Positions 1-13,838 of a stretch of 64,000 nt of DNA are shown piece by piece. The translations under genes were made by a program, and so were the position numbers. Origin of the DNA: Amycolatopsis bullii (GTDB lineage: Bacteria > Actinomycetota > Actinomycetes > Mycobacteriales > Pseudonocardiaceae); assembly GCF_014654205.1 (NCBI RefSeq), contig NZ_BNAW01000051.1, forward strand, positions 1 through 64,000. The letters are read 5' to 3'. How positions within the stretch are numbered: the stretch's first letter is position 1; every line of letters begins with the position of its first letter. A model generated the notes under the pieces. It was not told the origin of the DNA. It searched no databases and saw only the letters and a program-made list of their open reading frames with translations.

Positions 1-5165
<5,165 letters not shown>

Positions 5166-5169
<4 letters not shown>

Positions 5170-6272
5170 ACCGCACCAGGAAGAGGATCCCGGTGCTGCC
5201 GACGATTCCGGGCGACCGGCCCGAACCGGAGCAGGTGTCGTTCCGCGAGGACGCGGAAAGCGGGCTGAAGGCGATCATCGTGGTGCACTCCACCGCGCTC
5301 GGCCCGGCACTGGGCGGCACCCGGTTCCACCCGTACCCGAGCGAGCGGGACGCGCTGGCCGACGTGCTGCGGCTGGCCGAAGGGATGGCGTACAAGAGCG
5401 CACTCGCCGGCCTGCCGCTCGGCGGCGGCAAGGCGGTGATCATCGGCGACCCGCGGACGGACAAGTCGGAGCAGCTGCTCCGCGCCTACGGCCGGTTCGT
5501 CGGCGAGCACGGCGGCCGCTACATCACCGCCTGCGACGTCGGCACGTTCCCGGAGGACATGGACGTGGTGGCCGCGGAGTGCGCATTCGTCACCGGCCGT
5601 TCCGCGGCCGGCGGCGGCGCGGGCGACTCCGCGATCCTGACCGCGGCCGGCGTGCTCGAAGGACTGGCCGCCGCGGCCCGGCACCGCTGGGGCACGGCCG
5701 AGCTGGCCGGACGGCGGATCGGTGTCGAAGGCGTCGGCAAGGTCGGCCGCCGGGTCGTGGCGCAGCTCCTCGCGGCCGGAGCCGTCGTGATCGCGTCCGA
5801 TGTGGACGAAACGGCACTGGCGGCGCTGCCACCGGCCGTGGAGATCGCGGCCGGCCGCGACGAGCTGGCCGCCGCGGACCTCGACGTCTACTGCCCGTGC
5901 GCCCTCGGCGGCGTGCTCACCGCCCGGCTGGCGGAGACCCTCACGGCGAAGATCGTCTGCGGAGCGGCGAACAACCAGCTCGCCGAGCCGGAGGTGGCCG
6001 GGCTGCTCGACGAGGCCGGCATCCTGTACGCCCCGGACTACGTGGTCAACGCGGGAGGCTTGATCCAGGTGGCGGAGGAACTCGGCGGGTTCGACTTCAC
6101 CCGCGCCGCGGCGCGGGTCCAGGAGATCCGCCGCACCACCGGATCGATCCTCGAGCTCGCGAAGGAGCAAGCCACGACACCCGTCGCCGCGGCGGACGCG
6201 CTGGCCGAGCGGTTGATGGCCGAGGCGGGCCACGGAACTTCTCGCGCCGGTTTGCGGGTGGTGTCCCCGTGA
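5166..6272 (+). CDS. Leu/Val-type amino-acid dehydrogenase (Glu/Leu/Phe/Val dehydrogenase family)
   Basis: 368 aa, GTG start overlapping the PKS stop (GTGA), so translation is probably coupled. The family deaminates branched-chain amino acids with NAD+. Catalytic features are intact: Lys77 (AYKSA), Lys89 in the glycine-rich PLGGGKAV, and Asp124 (ACDVGT), with the 12- and 35-residue spacings seen in leucine dehydrogenase. A Rossmann GVGKVG lies near residue 190. Valine deamination leads through isobutyryl-CoA to methylmalonyl-CoA, the extender implied by the upstream AT, or to a branched starter. That metabolic link is inference from context. Leucine versus valine preference cannot be decided from sequence alone. 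Confidence 0.9.
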
Positions 6273-6286
6273 GGCGCGTGCGCCTC
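6271..6286. terminator. Hairpin between convergent genes
   Basis: GAGGCG-CGTG-CGCCTC forms a 6-bp GC stem with a 4-nt loop directly at the stop of the dehydrogenase gene and before a convergent gene. There is no T-run, so terminator function is only plausible. Confidence 0.4.
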
Positions 6287-6393
6287 GGTCGCGAACCGGA
6301 GTCTGCTGGGGGCTGGGGCGTTCGGCGTGGAGGACGCCGGTCCGGCGGTGTCAGCGTCCCGGCCGGTCCCGATCCGGGTGGCAGGGGCGGCGA

Positions 6394-6975
6394 TCACCGC
6401 GTGCTCGGCCGCGCGGCGGTCACGTCGGCCGATGCGCCGGTGGCCGAGACGCTGCGGGCCAGCCACACCAGCGCTCCGCCGGCGACGACGTGCACGATGC
6501 TGGTGAGCGGGGTGTCCGGCAGCCGTGCCGCGAGCGCCGGTGCGGGCAGCGCCACGAGGTACGCCGCCGGGATGCGGGGGTGGATCCCGGCTCGGAGGAG
6601 GGACGCGCCGAACAACACCGCGCCGGTGGCGAAGACCAGCGCGCTGCCCAGCAGGGCCACCCTCGTCGGGCCGCGCAGCAGGTTCCCGGCCACCGCGTCG
6701 TCGAGGGAGAACAGGGCCAGGTTCAGGGTGAAGGCCGCGCCGCCGAACAGGCCGAGGCCGACCGCGTTCACCGTGTAGGCGACCGCGCCGAACGTGCCGG
6801 CCGCCGTGGCCTGCTGCAGGTGGAGGACGGTCAGGAGCGGGACCGCGAACGCCGGGGACAGGCCGAGCACGAAGCTCGTCGGGGCGGTTTCGCCGGTGAA
6901 CGCCTCGATCAGGCCGGGCACCGCGATGGCGAGGCCGGTGAGCACGCCGCACCAGGCGCCCAGTCGGGTCAGCAT
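6394..6975 (-). CDS. Integral membrane protein of unknown function
   Basis: 193 aa, ATG start at 6975. At least four to five hydrophobic segments are visible (residues about 5-25, 38-55, 63-85, 105-125 and 150-175), separated by short loops, with no recognisable catalytic motif. The protein ends in a short polar tail. Its start overlaps the stop of the upstream gene (ATGCTGA), so the two minus-strand genes are probably translated together. It resembles small DoxX/DUF-type actinobacterial membrane proteins in layout, but I do not recognise the family. Confidence 0.7.
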   Translation of the reverse strand: MLTRLGAWCGVLTGLAIAVPGLIEAFTGETAPTSFVLGLSPAFAVPLLTVLHLQQATAAGTFGAVAYTVNAVGLGLFGGAAFTLNLALFSLDDAVAGNLLRGPTRVALLGSALVFATGAVLFGASLLRAGIHPRIPAAYLVALPAPALAARLPDTPLTSIVHVVAGGALVWLARSVSATGASADVTAARPSTR

Positions 6976-7517
6976 GGGAATCTCTCTGGCGAGTAAGGGT
7001 TTTCCCCGAACGGTAGGAACTCCGCCGGCCCGCGGGAAGTGCCGGCCGGTGTCGCGTGGCCGGACGGCACGTGCCGTCCGGCCGAAGTGGGCCATAGCAG
7101 CCGCGAACCGCCGTATAGCAACAGGTCGTCGTCCGCGTCCGGCATCTTCGCGGCGGCCTCGGTCAGCACCCCGAACGCGGCGTCGAGAGCATCCGGTTCG
7201 CGCAGGTCGTGATGGCACTGACGCAGGTAGTTGCCGAGGTTGTTCAGCAACGCGGGATGCCGGTCCAGGTTGACGGCGGTTTCGTAGGCGGTCCGGGCGC
7301 GGCGCAGATCGGAGGCCTCGCCGCCGCTGTCGTACCGGTCCATCAGCGCGTTGCCGAGTTCGTCGTGGTAGTCCGCCGCACCTTCGATCGCCACGATCGC
7401 CGCCCACCGGTGGACAGCGTCGTCGGCATCCTGCCACCGTCCGGTGCGCGCGTGAGCGTCCCTTGCCTCATCAGCTCGCCGGATCATCGCCGCGAGGTCG
7501 ATCGCGTCCGTCGACAT
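6969..7517 (-). CDS. TPR-like protein, apparently truncated
   Basis: 182 aa from ATG 7517. Residues about 1-115 are helical with a tetratricopeptide-like unit (LRRARTAYETAV followed by PALLNNLGNYLRQC), as found at the N-terminus of actinobacterial TPR/CHAT proteins. After about residue 130 the sequence turns into a Pro/Gly/Arg-rich tail ending in PYSPERFPC that looks like readthrough into non-coding sequence. The family is usually much longer, so this is probably a clipped gene whose new stop lies inside the start of the downstream membrane gene. Function unknown. Confidence 0.55.
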   Translation of the reverse strand: MSTDAIDLAAMIRRADEARDAHARTGRWQDADDAVHRWAAIVAIEGAADYHDELGNALMDRYDSGGEASDLRRARTAYETAVNLDRHPALLNNLGNYLRQCHHDLREPDALDAAFGVLTEAAAKMPDADDDLLLYGGSRLLWPTSAGRHVPSGHATPAGTSRGPAEFLPFGENPYSPERFPC

Positions 7518-7653
7518 GCAGTCACACCTCGTCAGTCCTCGTCTTCGGGCTCTCGAAGGCTGTGGCGTACTGAGCCGGTTCGCCAGGCCGGATTCGGCGT
7601 CAGCGTCGATCCCGAGACGCATCGGAGACCACCCCGCCGAGCGCTGATCAGGT

Positions 7654-7971
7654 TCAGGACTTCGCCCGGACGGGTGGGACGAACGAATCCGGGCCGGAAC
7701 GCTCGAACTCCTGAAGGAGGTTGTCCTTCAGCATCTTCGAGTTGGTGATCCGGCTCTGCAAGCCTTCACCGAGGCAGCGTTCGGCCAGCGTGTCGAGGGA
7801 GCCGAAGGTGACGACCTTCGTCAGTTTCTGGGCGTCTCGTTGATCTATTTCCGCCATCTTGTGGCGGTACTCCTCGTCGCGGCCCGGGTGTTCCCGCTGC
7901 AGGTCGGCGATCTGGTTCTCCAAGGCTTCACGCTGAGGCCTCATCTCGTTCTCGGAGGGCGTCGGCATCAT
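7654..7971 (-). CDS. Small helical protein of unknown function
   Basis: 105 aa, with two adjacent ATGs at 7971 and 7968. The product is highly charged and predicted helical (QREALENQIADLQREH, then DEEYRHKMAEIDQRDAQK), possibly a short coiled coil, with no signal or membrane segment. Its 5' end overlaps by about 17 bp, in antisense, the first surviving codons of the truncated AdhP gene. This suggests the DNA to the left of about 7954 arrived, or was exposed, by the deletion that removed the adhP start. I do not recognise the family. Confidence 0.5.
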   Translation of the reverse strand: MMPTPSENEMRPQREALENQIADLQREHPGRDEEYRHKMAEIDQRDAQKLTKVVTFGSLDTLAERCLGEGLQSRITNSKMLKDNLLQEFERSGPDSFVPPVRAKS

Positions 7972-8782
7972 CGAACGCGTCGGTGCCGGCGTGCCGGAGA
8001 GCCGGATCGGGCAGCGGGTGGCGCTGCCGTGGCTCGGTTCGGCCTGTGGTGAGTGCGGCTTCTGCGTCTCCGGCTGGGAGACGCTGTGCGAGGCTCAGCA
8101 GAACACCGGCTATTCGATCGACGGCGGCTACGCCGAGTACGCCGTCGCGAACGCCCACTACGCGGTCCTCGTGCCCGAAGGTGTCCCGCCGATCGAGGCG
8201 TCCCCGCTGACGTGCGCAGGCGTGACGACCTACAAGGCCGTCAAGGTCGGGGACGTCCGCCCGGCGGACCGGGTCGCGATCTTCGGCGTCGGCGGCCTCG
8301 GTCACCTCGCCATCCAGTACGCGCGCATCGCGGGTGGCTTCGTCACGGCGGTCGACATCGAGCCCGGAAAGCTCGACCTCGCCCGCGAGCTCGGTGCGGA
8401 CCGGGTCGTCGACGCGAGCGCGGGCGACCCGGCCGAAGCCATTCAGGCGCAGGGTGGAGCGGACGTGGCGATCGTGCTGGCCGCGGCGCCGAGTGCGTTC
8501 GAACAGGCTCTGCGCTCCTTGCGTCGCGGCGGCCGGCTGGTGTGCGTCGGCATCCCTGCGGGCGGGGTCCTGCCGGTCCCGATCTTCGAGACCGTGATCA
8601 AGGGCATCTCGGTGATCGGCTCGATCGTCGGCACGCGCAAGGACCTGGCGGAGGTGTTCGCGCTGCACGCCGCCGGCCGGACAACCGTGACGGCCGAGGC
8701 GCGGAAGCTGGAGGACGTCAATGACGCCTTCGAGGAGGTGCTGGCCAACCGCGTCCCGGCGCGCTTGGTGATCGAGTTCTGA
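7955..8782 (+). pseudogene. adhP: AdhP-type zinc alcohol dehydrogenase lacking its N-terminus
   Basis: The readable frame begins at EGVGIIERVGAGVPESR and then matches zinc-dependent alcohol dehydrogenase (AdhP) to its natural end. It has the structural-zinc cysteines (CGECGFC and the following WETLC), NTGYSIDGGYAEY, LTCAGVTTYK, and the Rossmann GVGGLGHLAIQYA. The family normally has about 60 more residues in front, carrying the catalytic-zinc ligands CGVCHTD and GHE; these are gone. An in-frame TGA lies just upstream, at 7934-7936, and the only late start is ATG 7991. The protein could not bind catalytic zinc normally, so it is a 5'-deleted pseudogene. Confidence 0.85.
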
Positions 8783-8789
8783 CTTCGCA

Positions 8790-9051
8790 GCAGCAGGCGG
8801 GCGGGGGTACCACGGTGTGCGTGCTCGCGTGCGGCAGTCCGAAGCTGCCCCCGAGCACGTGGCAGAGCTTGGTGCAGGCCCATCACCGCCGAGGCCAGGC
8901 ACATTCCGGCCAGCCACGCGCCTCGGAGCAGGTCCGATCGCGCCTCGAGGCCGTCCGGCTCGCCGGCGAGCCGGCTCAGCCCGTTCGCGATGCCCGAGAT
9001 CGCGTCGAGCGCCCAGCCGTCGACGATCGGGTTGGCCTCGCCGAATACAGC
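8790..9051 (-). pseudogene. Maleylacetate reductase fragment with frameshift
   Basis: The minus strand reads NPIVDGWALDAISGIANG, then DLLRGAWLAGMCLASAVMGLH in one frame, then KLCHVLGGSFGLPHASTHTVV after a one-base slip near 8887. Together these match the conserved iron-type alcohol dehydrogenase core of maleylacetate reductases (GLHHKLCH and the LPHAxTH metal-ligand region). Both ends of the gene are missing. Maleylacetate reductase acts late in aromatic-ring catabolism, so this may be a relic of such a cluster, like its neighbours. Identification is from family motifs recalled, not from a search. Confidence 0.7.
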
Positions 9052-9184
9052 GCGTCAGCGGCTCGCCCGGCGACCTGCCCGATGACTCGCCCATTGCGCC
9101 GACCTCCTTGGGCGTCACGCCGGGCCGGCCGAGGTGTTCTTGCCGGCCATCGCGGGGGAGATGGCCGGCATCACTGGTCGGAGA

Positions 9185-9754
9185 CTACGTCCAGGCGGGA
9201 TCGCGGCCGGTCAGGCCGATGATGCGGGCCAAGGTAGGTGCGTCGGCCGGCACCGCGACCTCCGGTCCGTACATGCCCATCGCCCGACCCTGCTCGACGC
9301 CGGCGAACACCGTGTCGTGCAGGTGCGCCAGCAGGTCGGCGGGCAGTTCCAGCCGCTGGCCGGTGGCGACCGCCAGGTCCCAGCCGTGCACGGCCAGCTC
9401 GCCGATGATCATGTCGCCCATGACCGGCGCGGGCAGCATGTGCGGCGTGCCCATGCTCGTCTCGCCCTCCCAGGCGCTCGGCGGTGCCCAGGACGACGTG
9501 ATGTCGTCGAGCAGGGCGAGCAGGCGGCCGCGCCAGTCGCCGGCCGTCAGGTCCACATCGGACTCGGTGGCCGCCGGCTGGGGGACGGGCTCCTTGCGGC
9601 CGGCGCCGGCGAGCGACGGTCCCCAGAACAGGAGGTGGTTGACCAGTGAGCGGACGTCGTACTCCGTGCACGGAGTCTTGTTGGCGAGCTGGTCGTCGGT
9701 GATGGTGCGGGCGACTGCGGCCACGGCCTCGGCCGTGGTGGACAGGTGTGACAT
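9185..9754 (-). CDS. TIGR03086-type (DinB/mycothiol-dependent maleylpyruvate isomerase-like) protein
   Basis: 189 aa, ATG at 9754. The N-terminal four-helix DinB-like fold is suggested by TPCTEYDVRSLVNHLLFWG (family motif TPC.EWDVRALLNHL) and by the later ELAVHGWDLAVATGQ, which supplies the conserved His/Asp of the metal site. Members are often annotated as TIGR03086 family metal-binding proteins and may use mycothiol; the substrate is unknown. It is transcribed divergently from the AraC-type gene at 9818, with only 63 bp between them, so that regulator is the likely controller. Confidence 0.85.
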   Translation of the reverse strand: MSHLSTTAEAVAAVARTITDDQLANKTPCTEYDVRSLVNHLLFWGPSLAGAGRKEPVPQPAATESDVDLTAGDWRGRLLALLDDITSSWAPPSAWEGETSMGTPHMLPAPVMGDMIIGELAVHGWDLAVATGQRLELPADLLAHLHDTVFAGVEQGRAMGMYGPEVAVPADAPTLARIIGLTGRDPAWT

Positions 9755-9817
9755 GACGGCAACGCTAGGTGGCGCGGGCCGGAGGGTATTGGACAAAGAC
9801 GACGTACACTCTGCGCT

Positions 9818-10561
9818 GTGGGGCGGGACGTTCGTGAGCTGCGGAGTGCGTGGACCAAGTATCAGCACCACGCGTTCCACGAGCCGTCGCCGGCGCTCGC
9901 GCCGTGGGTGGAGCGGTATTGGGAGGCTCGCTGGGATTACGTCGAGCCCTACCGGCAGAAGATCGTGCCGTACCCGAACGTGCACCTGGTGTTCGGCGGC
10001 GGCCGCGCGGACGTCAACGGCGTCCGCAGCGGCTACCAGCTCAGGGTCCTCGAAGGACGCGATCGCGTGTTCGGCGTCGCGTTCCGGCCGGGCTGTTTCC
10101 GCCCGTTCCTCGGTGCCTCCGTCTCGACGATCACCGACCGCGTCGTCCCGGCGGCCGAGGTGTTCGGCCCGGACCTGCCGACGACGCTCGACGTGCCGGC
10201 CGTGGAGGCGTTCCTGCTGGAACACCTGCCGGACGACGACCCCCGGGTGCGGCAGGCGGTGGCCGCGGTCGAGCTGATCGCCGGGGACAAGGCCGTGACC
10301 AGGGTCGAACGTCTCGCCGGCGAGCTGGGGCTGAGCGTGCGGGGGCTGCAACGGCTGTTCGCGGAGTACGTCGGCATCGGGCCCAAGTGGGTGATCCGCC
10401 GCTACCGCCTGCACGAGGTGACCGCACGCATGGCCGCCGGCGGGGTGATCGATTGGGCCGCGCTGGCGGCGGACCTCGGCTACGTCGACCAGGGCCACTT
10501 CATCCGCGACTTCAAGAGCATGTTCGGCGAGCCACCGACCTGGTACGCGCAGCGTTATTAG
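9818..10561 (+). CDS. AraC-family transcriptional regulator (DUF6597-type N-terminus)
   Basis: 247 aa, GTG start. Residues about 20-120 resemble the AraC-associated N-terminal domain (YRQKIVPYPNVHLVFG followed by GVAFRPGCFRPFLG). Residues 160-245 carry the double helix-turn-helix (VERLAGELGLSVRGLQRLF, then WAALAADLGYVDQGHFIRDFK), ending in the usual PPTWYAQRY. It is divergent from the DinB-like gene and probably controls that gene and itself from the shared 63-bp interval. The effector is unknown. Confidence 0.9.
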   Translation: MGRDVRELRSAWTKYQHHAFHEPSPALAPWVERYWEARWDYVEPYRQKIVPYPNVHLVFGGGRADVNGVRSGYQLRVLEGRDRVFGVAFRPGCFRPFLGASVSTITDRVVPAAEVFGPDLPTTLDVPAVEAFLLEHLPDDDPRVRQAVAAVELIAGDKAVTRVERLAGELGLSVRGLQRLFAEYVGIGPKWVIRRYRLHEVTARMAAGGVIDWAALAADLGYVDQGHFIRDFKSMFGEPPTWYAQRY

Positions 10562-10630
10562 GCCGCCTCCCCGGATTCGAGTGTGGGCCGCGTCCCGGCG
10601 CGGGTCCGAGGGAAGGTGCTGCGTAACTGA

Positions 10631-10816
10631 ACGGCGCGTTTGCACGATCTTTCACCGGCAGAGTTGAGCCACCCGGACGAGGCCGTCGCGCAGATCAAGC
10701 CGTACCTGGACGCGGGGCTGAACCACCTGGTCTTCCACGGCCCGGGCCACGACCAGGAGCGCTTCCTGACCCAGTTCTCCGAGGACGTGCTGCCGAAGCT
10801 GCGCGCCCGGGCTTGA
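10631..10816 (+). pseudogene. C-terminal fragment of an F420-dependent glucose-6-phosphate dehydrogenase-like enzyme
   Basis: A 61-codon open stretch encodes [20 protein letters not shown], then [20 protein letters not shown], and stops. This is the characteristic extreme C-terminus of LLM-class F420-dependent dehydrogenases (Fgd/TIGR03557 type). Nothing upstream in any frame continues the barrel; an in-frame TGA lies at 10628. It is therefore a 3' relic of a gene normally about 330 codons long. Confidence 0.75.
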
Positions 10817-10853
10817 TCGTAACGACGACCCCGACCCGCGCGACTCACCGGGA

Positions 10854-12002
10854 GTGAGCCAGTCGATCTTCAGAGCGAGGAGGCGGACGCCCGGGTCAGC
10901 GGCCGTGCAGGTTATCGCGGCTTCGCTGGCGATCGTCGCGGTGGGCTCCGGCTTCGCGTACCTGTTCCAGGTCGAAGACATCGACCATTCGAAGACGTCG
11001 GTCGGCCTCGAGGTTCAACGTCCCGACGTTGGCATCCCGGGCCCTTCACTGCGGTTCCTGGTGACGGCGAACAGCCTTGATCCGGTTGAGCGAAAGCTGA
11101 AGGCCACTTTGTCCATCGTCCCCACTCCGCTTGAGAACCGCCCGGAGTTCGTCGACAGGAATTCGCAGCCGGTGGTCGATGCCACGACAGGCAAGCTACG
11201 CCCGGAGTTCGCCGACTCGAAGCTGAGGATCCGGATCACGAACCTTTGGGTCGAAGACGTCGAGGTCTTGTACCCGCTGGCCAAGGTCGTGGATCCGCGC
11301 GGTGTGCCGGATACCGTCGAAGTCGGGTTCTCCGTTCCCGCGATCGTCGACCCGGCCGACTTCCCGAACGAGACGTACTCCCTCGACCTCGGCATGTTCG
11401 TCTTTTTGCCCGAAGGCATATCCGCTGTAAAGCAGTGGCGTGGTGTGGCACCTGTCCCGTTCGTGTTCGGCGTCGCTGCCGCAGATCAGCTCGGGCACTG
11501 GACGATCGATACCGATCGGGTCGTCTCCCAGGGAAAGTCGAAGTACGGACTGCCGCTGATCGCTGTCAAGTTCGCCCGTGGCTGGCCGTACTGGGCGTTC
11601 GTCTACGCGATCAGCCTCATGCCAGGAGTCATCGGCCTGAGCTTTGCCGTACGGACACGTCGGCGACGCGGCTCGACCGGGGAGGACACGTCCGCGGCCA
11701 TGGAACTTGCCGCCGCGCTGCTCGCGCTCATCGCCTTGCGCCAAGTCTTCGTGCCCACGGACGTCTCAGGACTGACCCGACTGGACATCCTGCTCGGCGG
11801 ACAACTGCTCGTCGTGTGCTGGCTGATGGCGGCTGCATACGTACGTACACCGGCCGAGACACCGGCGCCCGAGGCTGCCCCGCCGAAGCCGAGCACAGTC
11901 CGGCGAGCTTCCATCCGTCTGCGAGGGCACGTTCCCCGCTTACCGGACGGCGCCGCGAGCCGGTACCGCTCAGCCGACGGGAGCCGATCGGACACCGGCT
12001 GA
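10854..12002 (+). CDS. DUF4436-like membrane protein
   Basis: 382 aa, GTG start. One membrane segment lies near residues 18-38, followed by a large extracytoplasmic region of about 200 residues without cysteines. Then come three closely spaced membrane segments (about 245-262, 283-300 and 308-325) and a Pro/Arg-rich cytoplasmic tail. This topology and the N-terminal layout resemble DUF4436 proteins of actinobacteria, which have no established function. No operon partner is evident. Confidence 0.7.
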   Translation: MSQSIFRARRRTPGSAAVQVIAASLAIVAVGSGFAYLFQVEDIDHSKTSVGLEVQRPDVGIPGPSLRFLVTANSLDPVERKLKATLSIVPTPLENRPEFVDRNSQPVVDATTGKLRPEFADSKLRIRITNLWVEDVEVLYPLAKVVDPRGVPDTVEVGFSVPAIVDPADFPNETYSLDLGMFVFLPEGISAVKQWRGVAPVPFVFGVAAADQLGHWTIDTDRVVSQGKSKYGLPLIAVKFARGWPYWAFVYAISLMPGVIGLSFAVRTRRRRGSTGEDTSAAMELAAALLALIALRQVFVPTDVSGLTRLDILLGGQLLVVCWLMAAAYVRTPAETPAPEAAPPKPSTVRRASIRLRGHVPRLPDGAASRYRSADGSRSDTG

Positions 12003-12362
12003 GGAGGTCGAACTCGCGACAAGCCCGGGGAAGGCGCCTAAATGGAGGTGCCGGCCGCTCTTGGCCATCGCGCGGAACGGCGGCTTGGGCAGGCGAGCGC
12101 CGCGTCATCTCAGTCCCGCTTGCCCGGCTACCGAGGCTGCCCGCCGAGCTGTGGGGCGGCAGGGACAGGAGCCGGGCGCGCCGAGAGCCCCGGCCTGGTG
12201 GCGCGGTGGCAGGGCGCGCACGCCGGCACCGACGTCGCCGGGCTGCCCGGCAATGAACGGCTTCCCCGGGTTCCGGCGGACCCGGAAGTGACACGCTGTA
12301 TCGGTGTTCAGTACATAAGCTGATAGTACGTGCTAGTGTTAAGTGTCCATTAGTCTGCCTCC
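12003..12362. other. Intergenic stretch without a convincing gene
   Basis: 360 bp. Short open frames here have poor codon bias. The last 60 bp are AT-rich for this genome and contain two GTAC-bearing motifs (AGTACATAAG and TAGTACGTGC) 13 bp apart, just before the broken gene at 12363. They could be a promoter or operator. Confidence 0.4.
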
Positions 12363-13153
12363 ATGTCAGAAGTCGATGAAGTGCCTTTCGTGCGGGGCGA
12401 CATGGTGTGAGTTCGTTGGCCGTGGAGCGGCGAATGGATCTCTGGCCGTGTTCTCGGCGTTGTTCAGTCTCGCTGGCTCGTGGACGGGATCGCGGTACGG
12501 ACTGCGGTCAGTGCTCCGGAAGAGTTCTGGATCGGCTCCAGTGTTCGTCTCGTTCCCGTTGGTACGCCGGTTACTTGGGAGTTTCCGCTTGACTGTGTTC
12601 GGTTGGTCGAGCGTGACCCTGACTGGGATCCGTATGTCGCCGAACCTTTCCTGGTTCCGGACGAGTATGCGTTCATCGCCGGAGCACCGGGCTTCCCGCG
12701 AAAGGTCTATGGCGTATCCCATGTCGGCGCCTACCAGGGTGTATCAGACTATCGGGCGAACGACCCGGTGTGGGTGTGGGAAGAGGCTTGGAGACCCGCT
12801 GTGGTCATCGACGCTGGGGAAAAGTGGATCCGCGTGCGGTATTGGGGCGGCTTCAAGACCGCAAGGGTAGTTCGTCCAAGGCGTACCGCTCGACACGCGT
12901 CTGGCCGGTAATCTGCGATTTCCCAGAACCTGTTCGCGTCGTCACGATCGAGTCGCATCTTCGTCGGCTGACTCCGCAGGAAGCGTACGACTGGGGACTG
13001 TGGGATGGGTGCCGGGACCCGAGTTCGATCGCCCGGCACTGCGCTCGTGCATGGGGCCGGGAAGCAGGTGACTTCGTCGCGCATGACCACCTGCTGGTGC
13101 GGCACTCAGACGGCACCTTCATCTACCTAAACGCGCAAGCGGATGGCCAGTAG
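12363..13153 (+). pseudogene. Unknown gene with in-frame stop and frameshift
   Basis: From ATG 12363 the frame reads MSEVDEVPFVRGDMV, hits TGA at 12408-12410, and stays open in the same frame (WSGEWISGRVLG, then DGIAVRTAVSAPEEFWIGSS) to 12911. The sensible sequence then jumps to another frame near 12870-12900 (FPEPVRVVTIESHLRRLTPQ, then GDFVAHDHLLVRH) to stop at 13153. The first part could also be used from GTG 12480 as a 143-residue protein. Codon use is less GC-biased than that of neighbours. I do not recognise the family; the two lesions make a pseudogene likely. Confidence 0.5.
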
Positions 13154-13161
13154 GGATCGGC

Positions 13162-13518
13162 GTGATCGGTTTATGGCTCCTGCTTGCGTCGGGCACGGTG
13201 TTGTTTGGTGGGCTTGCGCTGGTGGCTGTCCTATTGACGAAGCTCGACGGCCACCAGCGGTTGCGTTCGATCAAGCTTGAGGCCCGTCTGGGCCGTCGGA
13301 TTGGGGTCGATGTTCGCCTCGAGCGATGCAGTGAGGATCCAAAGGTGGAAGTGGTCACACGGTCTCATGAGCTCGGCAGGCCCTCGTGTCCGTTCGGCGC
13401 AGAATCACCCGGACCGCGCGTTCCAGACACGCTGTCGGCCGTTGAGGCAAGGGGATGCCCAGTACCTCGACTGCCAGCCGGATGTAGTCGTCCGAAGCAT
13501 GAACCGCGTTGCCTGTAG
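13162..13518 (+). CDS. Small single-pass membrane protein, uncertain
   Basis: GTG start. Residues 1-26 form a clear transmembrane segment (GLWLLLASGTVLFGGLALVA), followed by a basic stretch to about residue 60 (RLRSIKLEARLGRRIGVDV). The remaining half is Pro/Cys/Arg-rich and may be readthrough. It follows the broken gene by 8 bp and may once have been its operon partner. Function unknown. Confidence 0.35.
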   Translation: MIGLWLLLASGTVLFGGLALVAVLLTKLDGHQRLRSIKLEARLGRRIGVDVRLERCSEDPKVEVVTRSHELGRPSCPFGAESPGPRVPDTLSAVEARGCPVPRLPAGCSRPKHEPRCL

Positions 13519-13617
13519 CGCGTGACCATCCGAATCCCGCTGCTGTAGGGCATCGTGACACTTGCCGCACCGTGACCTCCCATGCCTCGGCAAGAACCCG
13601 GCTGGTATCTGGCCGCT

Positions 13618-13720
13618 GTCCGGCGGTATGGTCTGGTGCATGAACACGCATCCCGCGCAGGGATGCCACGCACATGTGTTCGAGTCCCCCCTCGGACACA
13701 AATACGTGGGAGATCTCCCA
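13618..13720. repeat. Degenerate tRNA-Leu-like 3' end plus palindromic motif (copy 1)
   Basis: 13676-13700 carries TTCGAGT-CCCCCC-TCGGACACA, the T-loop and acceptor 3' strand expected of an actinobacterial tRNA-Leu. The 5' T-stem is lost, the loop at the anticodon position lacks U33, and the fold is broken. A GTCCG at 13618 could be the acceptor 5' strand. Immediately after comes AAATACGTGGGAGATCTCCC (13700-13719), containing a perfect palindrome. The same two modules recur in direct orientation but opposite order at 52763-52808. Confidence 0.5.
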
Positions 13721-13838
13721 AACCACAGAGTAACTGGCCCGCCACGGCGGGTCTTTCTCGCGTTCAGCTCCCGCCGATCTCGGCTACGCTGATCTTGACC
13801 GCGCCCTCCCCTCGCGCAGCACGTCGGGGAGGTGTCGC

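Noticed and set aside
12408-12410. TGA read as selenocysteine
   Set aside because: No SECIS-like hairpin or selenoprotein family match, and a second lesion downstream makes simple decay more likely.
13618-13700. A functional tRNA gene
   Set aside because: The T-stem cannot pair, the anticodon-position loop lacks U33 and the D-arm is weak; only a degenerate 3' end is supportable.
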